Notes under the pieces: generated by a model | Database searches by the model: none | The model's input: the letters and a program-made list of their open reading frames with translations, nothing else | Told to the model about the DNA's origin: nothing | NCBI GenBank assembly: GCA_017654735.1 | Contig: JADPYG010000002.1 | Span: 248,001 to 312,000, forward strand | DNA: 64,000 nt | Direction: 5' to 3' | DNA from: Vishniacozyma victoriae | Taxonomy: Eukaryota; Basidiomycota; Tremellomycetes; Tremellales; Bulleribasidiaceae | Translations under genes and position numbers: made by a program | Part shown: in pieces, positions 34,430 to 43,822 of the stretch | How the letters are laid out: the number at the start of each line of letters is the position of its first letter | Numbering within the stretch: the stretch's first letter is position 1

Positions 34430-34616
34430 CTTCGCGTATAGGTATAGGTATAGTAGTAACGGACACGTAGGAGTCTATGGCGCGTCACTTGATGCGTAGG
34501 TGTGATTTAATTGTTTTATGTATTTCTTTGAATTAATCCTATCTAAGGCACAGAGATTATCATTTTGAGGTTATCTTGAGCATGTTCAGAGCATACATAC
34601 ATATCAAACAGCAAAG
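34430..34616. promoter_or_regulatory. short divergent promoter, YIF1 / NOP13-like
   Basis: 187 bp between divergent starts. A gtataggtataggtatag repeat (three gtatag units, near 34436-34452) lies just upstream of YIF1, and a tacatacatac run precedes the plus-strand ATG. Confidence 0.55.
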
Positions 34617-36377
34617 ATGGCATTCGAGAAATTAAGTGGGAAAGTATCAGGAAGAACACCCGAGCAACAAGCTGCAAGGGACGCTAGAAAGGCTGCGAAA
34701 GCCAAAGCCGCCGAGGCCGCGCCACTCATCGAGAACGACGTCAAAGATGAGACCAACGCCGGGCCCGAGGTTGAGGTCAAGGATGTGACCGAAGAGGGAG
34801 AGGGGGAGTCATCCACAGCACCAACTAAAAAGAGGAAACACAATACCGACATTGAAGAGCTTGAAGTCGATCTAGAAGCCCCAACACCTATGAACAAGAA
34901 AGAAGCCCGTCTAGCGAAAAAGAAGGCAAAGAAGGGCGGAGCTGAAGGCGAGGATGGCGCCGAAGGTGCCGTAGTGGAAGAGGAAAAGAAACCTAAGCCT
35001 GTACCTGTTGAAAAGAGGAATTCCATTTGGATTGGAAATCTTTCATTTAGGACTACGACAGAGAGGATTAAAGAGTTTTTGGAGAAGGGAGTTGAAGAGT
35101 TGGGGGGTGATGAGGGGTCTGTCACGAGGGTCAATCTACCCAAGGAGAAGAACAAGGGCGAGTTTGGGCCTAGTAAGGGGTGAGTCATTTTGTCCACTCC
35201 GTCATCATGATGAAGAAGAGTTGTGGATGAAGCTAATTCTAGATTCGCATTTGTCGATTTCTCATCTCCCGAAAACCAGAAACTAGCGGTAGATCTCTCG
35301 GAGAGGCTACTGGAAGGTCGTAAACTACTTATCAAGCTTGGTAAGTCGCTTTTTCTAATTCCTTGTCTTGATCCTCATCCCCTCATATCATCAATCTACC
35401 TGCAGTCGCTCGCCCAGCTCGCCCAGCTCGCCTACGGCCGCGCTAACAAACAGGAAACGACCACACATCAAACCCAGAAGCCCGTACACCAAAACCAGTA
35501 AAAGTCAAAGGACTCGAAAAACAACCTCACGGAGAGAGTGCTACCCTATTCGTTGGAAATCTACCATTCGACGCAACAGAAGAAGGATTGAGAGATATGA
35601 TCGAGGCCAGTGCCGCCTCAGCGTCCTCATCTGCTGGAGGTAGGGGGAAACCTGAACCTGAGTCTGATTCCGATGAGGTTGATGATGATGAGGAGGACGA
35701 GGACGAAGTGGACAAGAAGGGAGGGGACAAGAAGAAGAAAGAGGCTAATAGGGGAGGGAAAGTTAGTGGGCTTAGAAAAGTCCGATTGGGGGCTTTTGAA
35801 GATACTGGCAGGTGCAAGGGGTGAGTCCTTCCTTCTAACCTCTTCTCTTGTCTTTTGCCTTTCGACTTTGTCTTTCGACTACGTCACGATACCCGAACAG
35901 GAACTGATTGCAGATTCGCTTTCCTCGATTTCCTATCCCCAGAACAAGCTACCGCAGCTCTCCTAAATAGGGGTAACAAGTACTACACAAACCGAAAACT
36001 TATCCTTCAAGTGAGTTCCCCCTCCTCCTCCTCCTCCTCCTCCTTCATTCCTTCCTCCTCTCATCGTTTCTCCGTTCCTCTCGCCTCGCTCGAGGACTGA
36101 CCTTTAGTACGCCTCAGAAGGAGCCACCAAAAGATCCGGAACTGGCCGAGCATTAGGTCTTCCTGGACCAGGTGGTAAATTCGATGATGCTCGACCACCT
36201 AGACCTGCTAGGACCTTCAACAAGGGAGCCGAAGGAGAGGATGAAGAGCATAAAGATACTAGAGGAAAGAAATGGGAAGCTAGTGGACGTACTGCCCCTG
36301 GAGCTGCTCTTGCTGCTGCCAAGCGTGAGAAGGTTGGGATTGTCGAGGGTACTGGTAGTAAGATTACTTTTGATTGA
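34617..36377 (+). CDS. nucleolar RNA-binding protein with two RRMs (Nop13-like)
   Basis: Predicted nucleolar pre-ribosome factor. The N-terminus MAFEKLSGKVSGRTPEQQAA is followed by Lys/Ala/Glu-rich charged sequence including KKRKH and KKEARLAKKKAKKG, which can act as nuclear/nucleolar signals. RRM1: SIWIGNLSFRTTTERIKEFL, then across an intron FAFVDFSSPENQKLAVDL and LEGRKLLIKLG. RRM2: ATLFVGNLPFDATEEGLRDM, a long acidic insert (near 35640-35760), VRLGAFEDTGRCKGFAFLDF and YYTNRKLILQYASEGA. The C-terminus is Gly/Lys-rich and closes with ALAAAKREKVGIVEGTGSKI TFD. RNP1 and RNP2 aromatic residues are present in both domains. Two RRMs with charged flanks resemble Nop13 more than nucleolin/Nsr1, which has an RGG tail. 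About 465 residues and four introns, one with a (tcc) microsatellite near 36018-36042. Confidence 0.82.
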
Positions 36378-36817
36378 GATTAGCGCAAGCGATCTAGCGA
36401 GCGAGTGCGGGGATATGATATTGGGCTGTTTGTATGTATGTATGCATCATTCCTTTATGTCAGCATAAGAATGAGAATACCAGAATATCATTCATTAGCC
36501 TTAACCTTCCTTACCTTACGCGTTGCCCTGAATTCCGAGTCTCTTGAATTCAAGTCTATCTATCTATGCTCTATCTCTATCATTGCTCTATTGCTTTATA
36601 ATACATATCACAAGCACTGTCTCTCCTTTCAAACGCTCGACTACGATCGATCAGCACCTCCTACATACATTAGAATTGCGACGATAGAACCATCAGGATC
36701 AAATCATACACCCTAAAACCTCTTCGGGCAGGGGTATACCGTTAGTCCCCACTCCACCTTTCATCCTCCCTCGCCTTCCATCGTGATGTACTAATGAAAC
36801 AGCCCTTGACCCATATA
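36378..36817. promoter_or_regulatory. intergenic region upstream of the mitochondrial carrier, likely with a 5' UTR intron
   Basis: 440 bp between plus-strand genes. The stretch ctaatgaaacag at 36791-36802 looks like a branch point and acceptor, suggesting a 5' UTR intron; this makes the ATG at 36794 intronic and favours 36818 as start. Confidence 0.45.
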
Positions 36818-38384
36818 ATGTCTACCTTTCCCTCCGCCTCCTTATCTCCCGATGCCGATAATGCCCACGCCTCCTCCTCTTCCTCAACGTCTTCCCACCC
36901 ATCGACTCCAAACTACGCCCACCCGACTGACTCGCCTCCGCATGATCCCTCTAAAAGCGAGCGACCAAGTAGAAAAGACCGCATAGCAACCTCTCTCCAT
37001 CATCGGCTTCGCGCACTCAATATCCCGCCCAACTTGCATTCAATGACAGCAGGTGCAGGAGCTGGATTAGTCGCTTCGATCATCACCTGCCCTTTGGATG
37101 TGGTCAAGACTAGATTACAAGCTCAACATGTATCGAAAAATGCGGGGTATGAAGGATTTGGATTGACTGTTACACGTATATGGGGACAGAGTGGATTGAG
37201 GGGGTTTTATAGGGGATTGGGACCTACTGTTGGGGGGTATTTACCCACTTGGGGGATATATTTTACGGTCTATGATTTGGTGAAGGATAGATTAGGGAAT
37301 TGGAGGTCGGGTGGAGGAGGTGGGTTATTTCTTCCGATAGGAGGCTCTCCGATAGGAGGAGCTGGAGATGGTGTCGGTCGAGATCTGGAGACCGCCGACA
37401 AAGTCCCGGTGGAGCTTGAGAGAGACAAGCTGACTATGTAGATCACCAAGCACCACAATCGACCCTGGTTCACATAACAGCAGCAATGACTGCTGGAGCC
37501 ACTGGAACGATCATGACGAATCCATTATGGGTAGTCAAGACAAGGTTCATGGTATGTCCCCCTTTCATCCATCTATCCCCACAATCACTGGTCCATTCCT
37601 ACGGCAAGGTCATCTCTCGCGATCTCCTTAACAGACTGTGAAGGACCTCGTTCCGCTCGTGCTAGGCTGACCTTCAGGCTCAAGCTGTCCTTCCTCCCTC
37701 AGGAGGTCGATATAGAAATACTTTCGACGCCATAAGGACGATATACAGACAAGAAGGATTTGGAGCATTCTATAAAGGATTATTACCGAGTTTAATGGGG
37801 GTTACGCATGTTGCTGTTCAATTCCCTTTATATGAGGCCTTCAAATCTTGGGCAGGTCAGTCTCTTCGAACTCATGTCTAGCTAGAGATCCCACTAACAA
37901 AACAGATCCTGACGGGAACCAATCCTCTCTATCCCCATCCACCATCCTTATATGTTCAGCAGCCTCCAAAATGATCGCATCACTAGCGACATACCCCCAC
38001 GAAGTCCTACGTACTCGTCTACAAATCGCAAAAGCCTCCTCCCCATCTTCCACTACAGCGGCACCGAACGGGACAAGACACCTATACTCTCCCTTGAATA
38101 CTGGATCAAACCCCCCTCACCCCGAGAAATCTTTGATTCACCCTATACAGAGCGCAAATTCTTGGGTTGCTAGACGTCGGAAAGGTGGGATTGTTGATAC
38201 TGCTATCAAGATCAAGAGGCAGGATGGATGGAGAGGGTTCTATAGGGGGTTGTCGATCAATTTGGTTAGGACTGTGCCTAATAGTGCTGTTACAATGTTG
38301 TCGTGAGTTTTCCATTTCCTTTGCATCGAAGGAATCACTGATGATAGGTACGAATTAATCATGCGGAGTTTATCGACCCCATAA
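36818..38384 (+). CDS. mitochondrial carrier, NAD+/pyrimidine-nucleotide/folate subfamily
   Basis: Six-helix inner-membrane solute carrier. Three carrier repeats with the signature PxxxxR/KTR: CPLDVVKTRLQAQH, NPLWVVKTRFMAQ and YPHEVLRTRLQIAK. Each is followed by the second motif: GLRGFYRGLGPTVGGYLPTW, GFGAFYKGLLPSLMGVTHVA and GWRGFYRGLSINLVRTVPNS. The repeat-3 signature YPHE-x-x-RTR is shared by the NAD+ (Ndt1/Ndt2), pyrimidine nucleotide (Rim2) and FAD/folate (Flx1) carriers; I favour NAD+ transport but cannot separate them without alignment. A Ser/Pro-rich N-terminal extension of about 65 residues is unusual for the core fold. A long loop in repeat 3 (about 38040-38190) is poorly conserved. 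About 410 residues and four or five introns. Confidence 0.88.
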
Positions 38385-38931
38385 GTGAGCTTCGACCTCG
38401 TCTGTGCATTTACGTTCACGTCCACGGGTAATGAGGTCGAGACAGAACAATACAACTAAAAGGGAGGCCAGAAAGGCAATTGCATCGATAGTGTATAGAA
38501 CATTACAGTCAAGTCAGGCCGTTTCATTTTGGCTGGTTATAGGTGTGGTTTACAGTGTATAATGTATATTACGACGATTTGATTATTGCCATGCATACTT
38601 GCATTAGACTCCAGTCATCTGGCCCTGGATATGTGCTGTCAGAACCATTACACGATGACCTGTAATGCCATCGTCCTATAAGAGCTTACTACTGTCTAGC
38701 TGATCTGATCTCATCAATAAAGTCGGTCCATGACACAGACCAAGCTCATCGGTGATTTGGAGGAACTCTACGACCTAAATGAGGTGGACGGACGGAATAT
38801 GTATGTCGAGACATCGGTGCATATTGCTCTGCTTCTTCTGTTACAATTTACAAGCTACTACATTTCCTTTGCAATATTGAAATTATCAATCCTTCTGAAA
38901 ATTGCCTTGTCATCAGATTCGATTCCACAGT
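38385..38931. other. convergent intergenic region, carrier / MFS transporter
   Basis: 547 bp between converging stops, forming the left border of the proposed metabolic cluster. I see no ORF with family resemblance and no repeat. Confidence 0.4.
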
Positions 38932-40774
38932 CTAGTACAAATAGACAAAATCCTCGTTCTTGTTATCTGTCCTGTCCATATCGATGACAGTACCATCGGC
39001 ATTCATTGCAGCTTCGTCCATCTGGACAAAAGTTCGTCCCATGGAGGTATCGACGACATCGGCCGCTTTGCCGATGGCAACTCGATGTGCCCTCTTCTTT
39101 TTGTTGAGGAAGTAGAGATTGATCACTTGGAGGAAGACGATGCCGACAAGAGCGGATTGGGCGATCATGAGTGATCGTAGACCGGGAAGGTATCGTGGTG
39201 CATCTCTTGCATCCATGAGAAGGGGCTAATTGTCAGCTATTGAGAGCGAGAGTGGGGAGTATCACTTACTCCGGTCAATTGGCCAGTGGCGGTGGCGCAA
39301 TTCATGAACGAGAGCATGGTTGATTTCTTGGTTTGCTAGATCGTCAGCGTATTCCTTACATGTGACTGATGGAGACTTACACCGCCAACATTGGCAATAG
39401 CCCAGGAATAAACAATTGGAGAACAACCGAAAGAGAAAGCGAGGAAATAATATCCAACAAGCGCGAGCGTTTGTTGTCGGTTCTCGCTAGATTCAGCAAC
39501 ATACATCATGGCACCTCCAGCCAATGTGAAGCAACACTGGACGACAAGCATCGCGGACTTGATCTTGAATCGAGCGGCGGCATAAGACCCGGCGAGAATC
39601 GAGATAGCTTGGACAGCACCAAAGGGGATGTTGAGGAGGGAACTGTTTTGGGTAGAAAAGCCAAGGCCTTTGATCAAAGTGGGTCCAAACGTGTTTGCAC
39701 TATCGATTAGCTCTGGCCTCACAGAGTATGTTGTAGCTTACACATGAGCAGTGATGTTGGGGATACAGATACAAGCGGCAAACAACCAAGACTTGGGGTC
39801 CAAGAACATTTCCTTGACATGTGGCCACTTGAATTCCCTTGATCCCACACCAGTCTGATTCGCCCTCAATCGCTCAACAGCCTGGTCACGTTCATAATCG
39901 TCAGACCAGAATCGAGCGGTTGATAGATCGCTAGTCATCTTCCACCAAACGACTGGGGCAGTGAGAACAGTGATGAGACCGGCAGATAGGTAGATTGACT
40001 GCCATGGTTTCCAGTTGTCGTTGACGATGTGACCAAAGCCGTAAGATACTAAGGCGGCGACAATGGTGGCGGCAGAGTTGGTGATGAACCATGCACAGAC
40101 TCGGAGGGGCTGTTCAGCTCGTCGGTACCAGGTAGCAGTCAACATCGAGACTGTATGTGAGCTTCATTCTACTACTTCATCGGCTCTAGCGAACGCACAG
40201 AGAGGGATATTGGCAGCTTCGAACAGACCGAGCAGAAATCGAGTGACCAAGAGGGAAGCATTGCCGTTCGCAGCAGCCATACAGGCGGCCGCGGTACCCC
40301 AACAGAATACATTGACCGTCATGAGGATTCGAGGGTTGACTCGGACGATCAAGTAGGCCGAAAAAGGTTGCCATGCGAGTGTAGCGATTGAAGTCATGGA
40401 TGATGCGAGAGAGTAATCCTTCTTCTCGAGACCAAGGTCTTTGGATAGACCGTAAGTACTATATATCAGGTACGGCAAGATATCAGAGTTCTGGTGACCT
40501 ACTTTCCATAACCGAAAACTGTTTTGTCGTAGATCTGTAAGAAGTAGACCCAGACGAGTAGGGAGAGAAGGTATTTATCGGTCTTTCGTCGAATCCTCTT
40601 GTTCTGACCAGTCAGCTTGACTTGTGGGACTACGGTAGGGCTCACGTCTGCTTCAGTGACAATCACACCTCGAGTATCGGTCTCGCCTTTGACATCATGC
40701 TCAATGTCTTCGACACCGTTGATGTCGTGTTTGTTGTCGATACCAGGAACCACAGCGGGAGCTTGAGCAGACAT
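38932..40774 (-). CDS. MFS transporter, Dal5/anion:cation symporter family
   Basis: Twelve-span plasma-membrane transporter of the allantoate permease (Dal5/Tna1) type, whose members carry carboxylates and other organic anions with protons. Start at 40774, MSAQAPAVVPGIDNKHDING. First helix begins DKYLLSLLVWVYFLQIYDKT. Family marks are TYGLSKDLGLEKKDYSLASS, ILMTVNVFCWGTAAACMAAA, LVTRFLLGLFEAANIPLC, MLTATWYRRAEQPLRVCAWF, GFGHIVNDNWKPWQSIYLSA, WKMTSDLSTARFWSDDYERD, DPKSWLFAACICIPNITAHV, IPFGAVQAISILAGSYAAAR, GYYFLAFSFGCSPIVYSWAI, NVGGQTKKSTMLSFMNCATA and LRSLMIAQSALVGIVFLQVI. About 510 residues; introns are short. It is divergent from the SDR gene across 512 bp that holds operator-like repeats, so the two are likely co-regulated. 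The bacterial tartrate carrier TtuB belongs to the same wider family. The substrate is inferred only from context. Confidence 0.9.
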
Positions 40775-41040
40775 GTCGAAATGGAGCTGTTGATGAGTAT
40801 CCTATCGGTCTTGTGTTGGGTATCTAGGTAGATTAGATCGCTGTGGAGGTCTACCAGAACTTGATGGAGTCTTCTTTTCGGGGCTTCGAGGGGTCGCCTA
40901 TATACTTTCTTCCAGAGTTGTGCGGGGCTCGGTGAGTCCCAACCAAGCCACGGGGTAACTCCTTTCGATCGTGTATGTCCGGGCTGCTGGCTGGCTCTGG
41001 CTCCAGCACTTACATGGTCAATAGGCGGTGAGTGGAGAGA

Positions 41041-41060
41041 CGTTCCGCATCGTCGGAACG
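41041..41060. promoter_or_regulatory. inverted repeat CGTTCCG-N6-CGGAACG, candidate Zn2Cys6 operator
   Basis: Two perfect 7-bp arms around catcgt. The core is CCG-N6-CGG, an everted CGG pair of the type bound by dimeric Zn2Cys6 proteins. It lies mid-way in the divergent promoter. Confidence 0.55.
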
Positions 41061-41242
41061 AGTCGAGTGGACAGAGGCGGGTTCGGCTATTTGACAAGGT
41101 GGGCAGCGGATAATTGTCCCCACATCCGCCCTCGGACCTTCCGGGGCCGGTGTGGAGAAGCGTCGGGTAGATCGAGCTCCTATCACGCGACTGTTCTTTG
41201 GCTAGACATGCCATTTCAAGGGTAAAGCAACAAGATGCTGGA

Positions 41243-41267
41243 GGTCCAATTCGCGGAGAATTGAACC
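41243..41267 (+). promoter_or_regulatory. stem-loop in the SDR gene leader
   Basis: Arms GGTCCAATTC and GAATTGAACC (9 of 10 paired) around the 5-nt loop gcgga, ending 19 nt before the ATG at 41287. It does not fold as a tRNA arm. It could act as an RNA hairpin in the 5' UTR or as an operator. Confidence 0.4.
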
Positions 41268-41286
41268 ACGCTCCATCTCACCAAAG

Positions 41287-42252
41287 ATGCTCGTCCTGGT
41301 TACTGGTGCCGCAGGGCTCATAGGCTCGCATGTCATGGTCGCCCTCCTCAAAGACGGTCATTCGATCTTGGCAACTGATATCAACCCGCTCCCTTCAGTG
41401 GTCACCGACCAAATTGAAGTCTACCTCGACCGCGTCATAGTGATCACCGGAGATCTGTGTAATGTCAAATTCATCGACGAGCTTTTCGATGCTGCCCCTT
41501 CCCCTATTGAAGGAGTCATGCACATTGGCGGAATACGAAGTCCGGTCGGTCTCGATCCTCGACTTGTACACAGCATCAACGTTGTTGCGGCTTACAATGT
41601 TATGCAAACAGCAGCAGCAAGAAAAGTCAGGAGGATGGTGCAGGCGAGCTCGTGTAATGCTCTGGGATTGAGCTGGACGATGCCGGAACATTGGGGATTG
41701 GATTTTGTGCCTATCAATGAAAGTCATCCAATGCGTCCTGTAAGTCAATCCATATCCCAGGTAGACACTACTGATATACATAAGGAAGATCCATATAGTC
41801 TATCCAAGCTGTAAGTCAACCCTCATGACGTCGCTGACAGCAGTGCTTGCGAAGAACAAGCAGCAGCAATATGCCGATACTTTCCCGGTACACGCATAGC
41901 GTCAATCCGAATGCACTTCACCCGTTCTTCAATCAACGAGACGACATCAAGTGTCAAACATACCGGACTATGGTCCTGGTCATCAGTAGACGCAGTCTTA
42001 CGAGCTTGTATCCTCGGCCTGACCTCCGAGGGCTGGAGCGGGGCTGAAGCTTTCCATGTCGCCTCGCCCGAGATCTTCTATCCTGCTACGCTATCTGATG
42101 GGGTGGAGATACCGGCTTTGGAGCTATTGGAGAAGCACTGGAGTGGGAGGGTCAAGAGCATCAATAAGAGCTGGTGGGATGGGAATCCAAGGAGATCGTT
42201 TTTCGATACGTCGAAAGCCGAGACTCTGCTTGGTTGGCAACATGATTTATAG
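41287..42252 (+). CDS. extended-SDR NAD-dependent sugar epimerase/dehydrogenase (uronate dehydrogenase-like possibility)
   Basis: Cytosolic NAD(P)-binding enzyme. The N-terminal motif MLVLVTGAAGLIGSHVMVAL holds the GxxGxxG loop with an Asp ending strand 2 (ATDIN), pointing to NAD. Then VITGDLCNVKFIDELFDA, GVMHIGGIRSPVGLDPRLVH, NVVAAYNVMQTAAARKVRRM, VQASSCNALGL (catalytic Ser/Thr strand) and, across an intron, EDPYSLSKLACEEQAAAICR with the YxxxK pair. The C-terminal part includes GTRIASIRMHF, WSSVDAVLRACILGLTSEGW and FFDTSKAETLLGW. About 294 residues, slightly short for a UDP-sugar epimerase and close in size to uronate dehydrogenases, which are also extended SDRs; that reading comes partly from context. 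Two introns. Divergent from the MFS gene. Confidence is high for the fold, low for the substrate. Confidence 0.85.
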
Positions 42253-42549
42253 ACTTTTCCGCATGTATTTGCTGTGCTATCCCCCAATGCTATTCGATGT
42301 GTCCGCTGGTTCATCTTACTCATACGATCTCTTGATGAGGTATCATGTACTTTGATATCATGGGGTGACAAGGAGGTGTCTACTCTGGGACATGTTTGGA
42401 GATAGAATCGATAAAGTCAGAATAGAAGACATATACTCATGCTTGCATCGATAATTGATATATACAAACGTACGAAAAGAGCTCGGACGATTACCACCCG
42501 TAACATGTTTTCTCCCAGTACTTAGACAGACTGGATCCCACAGCTTCCC

Positions 42550-43521
42550 TCATGCCGCACCCGCCAACTTCATCGCAGCGTCGATCTCGTCGTGAGCATT
42601 CTCGGGAAGAGAAAGTAGAGGAGCTCGAACGGTAGCGTGAGACAGAATCCCTCGAGAGATCAATCCATGTTTGAGAGCGACAGTACCCTCCATGTGCGAT
42701 GGTCGATGGTAAACGACCTTCGTGAGTGGCATCAACTTGTCGTGAACGGCGTGAGCTCGATCGACATCTTTCGAGAGACAAGCATCGAGTAGCTCTTGCA
42801 TAGCCTCGGGAACGATTTGACCGTATCCGACCAAATAACCATCGCAGTTCCAAGAAGTGTGAATTAGGTACTCGTCGTGACATGTAAGGATGGGTTTACC
42901 GGGATTTCGCTTTCGAATAATGGGGACTTCGACATCCCATCGAGACATGTCTCGAACACCATTTTTGAGAGCAAAGACATATGGTTGAGCGAGGATATCG
43001 AGTTGAGTTTGGAGGTCGAGAGTAGCTTTTGTCGCTTGGGGGTATTGGAAACAGATAAGGGGAAGTTGACTGGCGTTCCATATATCGGCATATCGAGATT
43101 GAGGAGCACCCTTTTGATAGCCGAATCTCAACCAGCCGTGGGAAGGGTAGACGAGACCAGCAGAAGCACCGGCAACTTTAGCCGCCTTAGCTTCGAGACC
43201 AGCAACATAGTTCCCTTCGGAAGTGATACCGGCGATAATGGGGATCCTGCCTTCGGTAGCCTGAACATACGCCTTGATCAATTCTGACTTTTCGTCCGAA
43301 GTGAGAGCAGTGCCTTCGCCTGCGTGACCGAGGACAAGGATGGATTTGATGTTGGGGAATGTAAGGAAGAATTGACCGATACGGTGAATGGCCTCGTAGT
43401 CGACGGCCCCCTCGGGGGTAAATGGAGTGACAGCAGCTGGAGAGAAACCGCAGAGGTCGAAGCCCATTGGAGCGGAGGTGGATGAACCGTCGACTACGTT
43501 GTCGAGAGCGATAGGAGCCAT
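42550..43521 (-). CDS. DHDPS/N-acetylneuraminate lyase superfamily aldolase or dehydratase
   Basis: Class I, Schiff-base TIM-barrel enzyme that cleaves or dehydrates 2-keto acids. I chose the ATG at 43519-43521 (MAPIALDN), because upstream in-frame sequence reads like leader. Marks: FSPAAVTPFTPEGAVDYEAI, FPNIKSILVLGHAGEGTALT, SDEKSELIKAYVQATEGRIP, IIAGITSEGNYVAGLEAKAA, LICFQYPQATKATLDLQTQL and the lysine strand YVFALKNGVRDMSRW. The Lys in ALKN sits where the Schiff-base Lys of the family lies. The usual Tyr-Tyr pair of DHDPS is replaced by YPSHGWLRFGYQKG. No introns, 323 residues. In fungi and bacteria this superfamily includes 2-keto-3-deoxy-sugar-acid aldolases, ketodeoxyglucarate dehydratase and 4-hydroxy-2-oxoglutarate aldolase. 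Context favours a sugar-acid role; true lysine-pathway DHDPS is unlikely in a fungus. Confidence 0.88.
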   Translation of the reverse strand: MAPIALDNVVDGSSTSAPMGFDLCGFSPAAVTPFTPEGAVDYEAIHRIGQFFLTFPNIKSILVLGHAGEGTALTSDEKSELIKAYVQATEGRIPIIAGITSEGNYVAGLEAKAAKVAGASAGLVYPSHGWLRFGYQKGAPQSRYADIWNASQLPLICFQYPQATKATLDLQTQLDILAQPYVFALKNGVRDMSRWDVEVPIIRKRNPGKPILTCHDEYLIHTSWNCDGYLVGYGQIVPEAMQELLDACLSKDVDRAHAVHDKLMPLTKVVYHRPSHMEGTVALKHGLISRGILSHATVRAPLLSLPENAHDEIDAAMKLAGAA

Positions 43522-43822
43522 TGTTGATGATGAAATAAAGAAATGATCTGGTGATTGATAATTAGTGATGGATTCGGTTCGATTTCGGCCGCCTTTATAC
43601 AAGCAAGACCCCCTTGTGGGCCGGCTATCACATCATGGCCAGCGATAGACGATACCAAGCAACGAGGATAACGAAGTGGGGCGGGCCGCTAAACGCCGAG
43701 ACAATCCGCCGACGGAAATGGCGGGCGGATATCTGGCACTTGTCCGCCGGTGTAAAGTAGGATATAGTGCCAAGCTATGCATGTACCCGAATGTGGCAGT
43801 AAGCAGAGCTACGTCCTACAAG
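43522..43822. promoter_or_regulatory. promoter of the DHDPS-family gene with three 19-bp spaced TCCGCC boxes
   Basis: 301 bp upstream of the aldolase-like gene. TCCGCC occurs at 43705-43710 (plus), 43724-43729 (as GGCGGA, minus) and 43743-43748 (plus), start-to-start spacing exactly 19 and 19 bp. The first box also forms TCCG-N4-CGGA (43705-43716). One more TCCGCC lies in the MFS/SDR divergent promoter. Confidence 0.55.

Larger units (their letters stand above)
40775..41286. promoter_or_regulatory. divergent promoter of the MFS transporter and SDR sugar dehydrogenase
   Basis: 512 bp between divergent starts. It holds a perfect 7-bp inverted repeat with 6-bp spacer at 41041-41060 (CCG-N6-CGG core), one TCCGCC box at 41125-41130, CGGATA at 41107-41112 and a stem-loop at 41243-41267 just before the SDR start. 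These are the kinds of CGG/CCG half-sites bound by Zn2Cys6 regulators, two of which are encoded in the same cluster. Confidence 0.65.

Noticed and set aside
34604..35335. 243-codon ORF antisense to the Nop13-like gene
   Set aside because: Ser/Phe/Leu-rich shadow of the Lys/Glu/Ala-rich coding strand; the sense frame has clear RRMs.
36794..36796. ATG at 36794 as start of the mitochondrial carrier
   Set aside because: It sits in ctaatgaaacag, which looks like a branch point and 3' splice site of a leader intron; 36818 is preferred.
40663..41214. 183-codon minus-strand ORF over the MFS start and divergent promoter
   Set aside because: It overlaps the transporter's first exon in another frame, has no family resemblance and covers the operator-like repeats.
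41225..41290. tRNA-like T-arm (GGTTCAATTC on the minus strand)
   Set aside because: The stem is 9-10 bp around a 5-nt loop; no acceptor, D or anticodon arm can be drawn.
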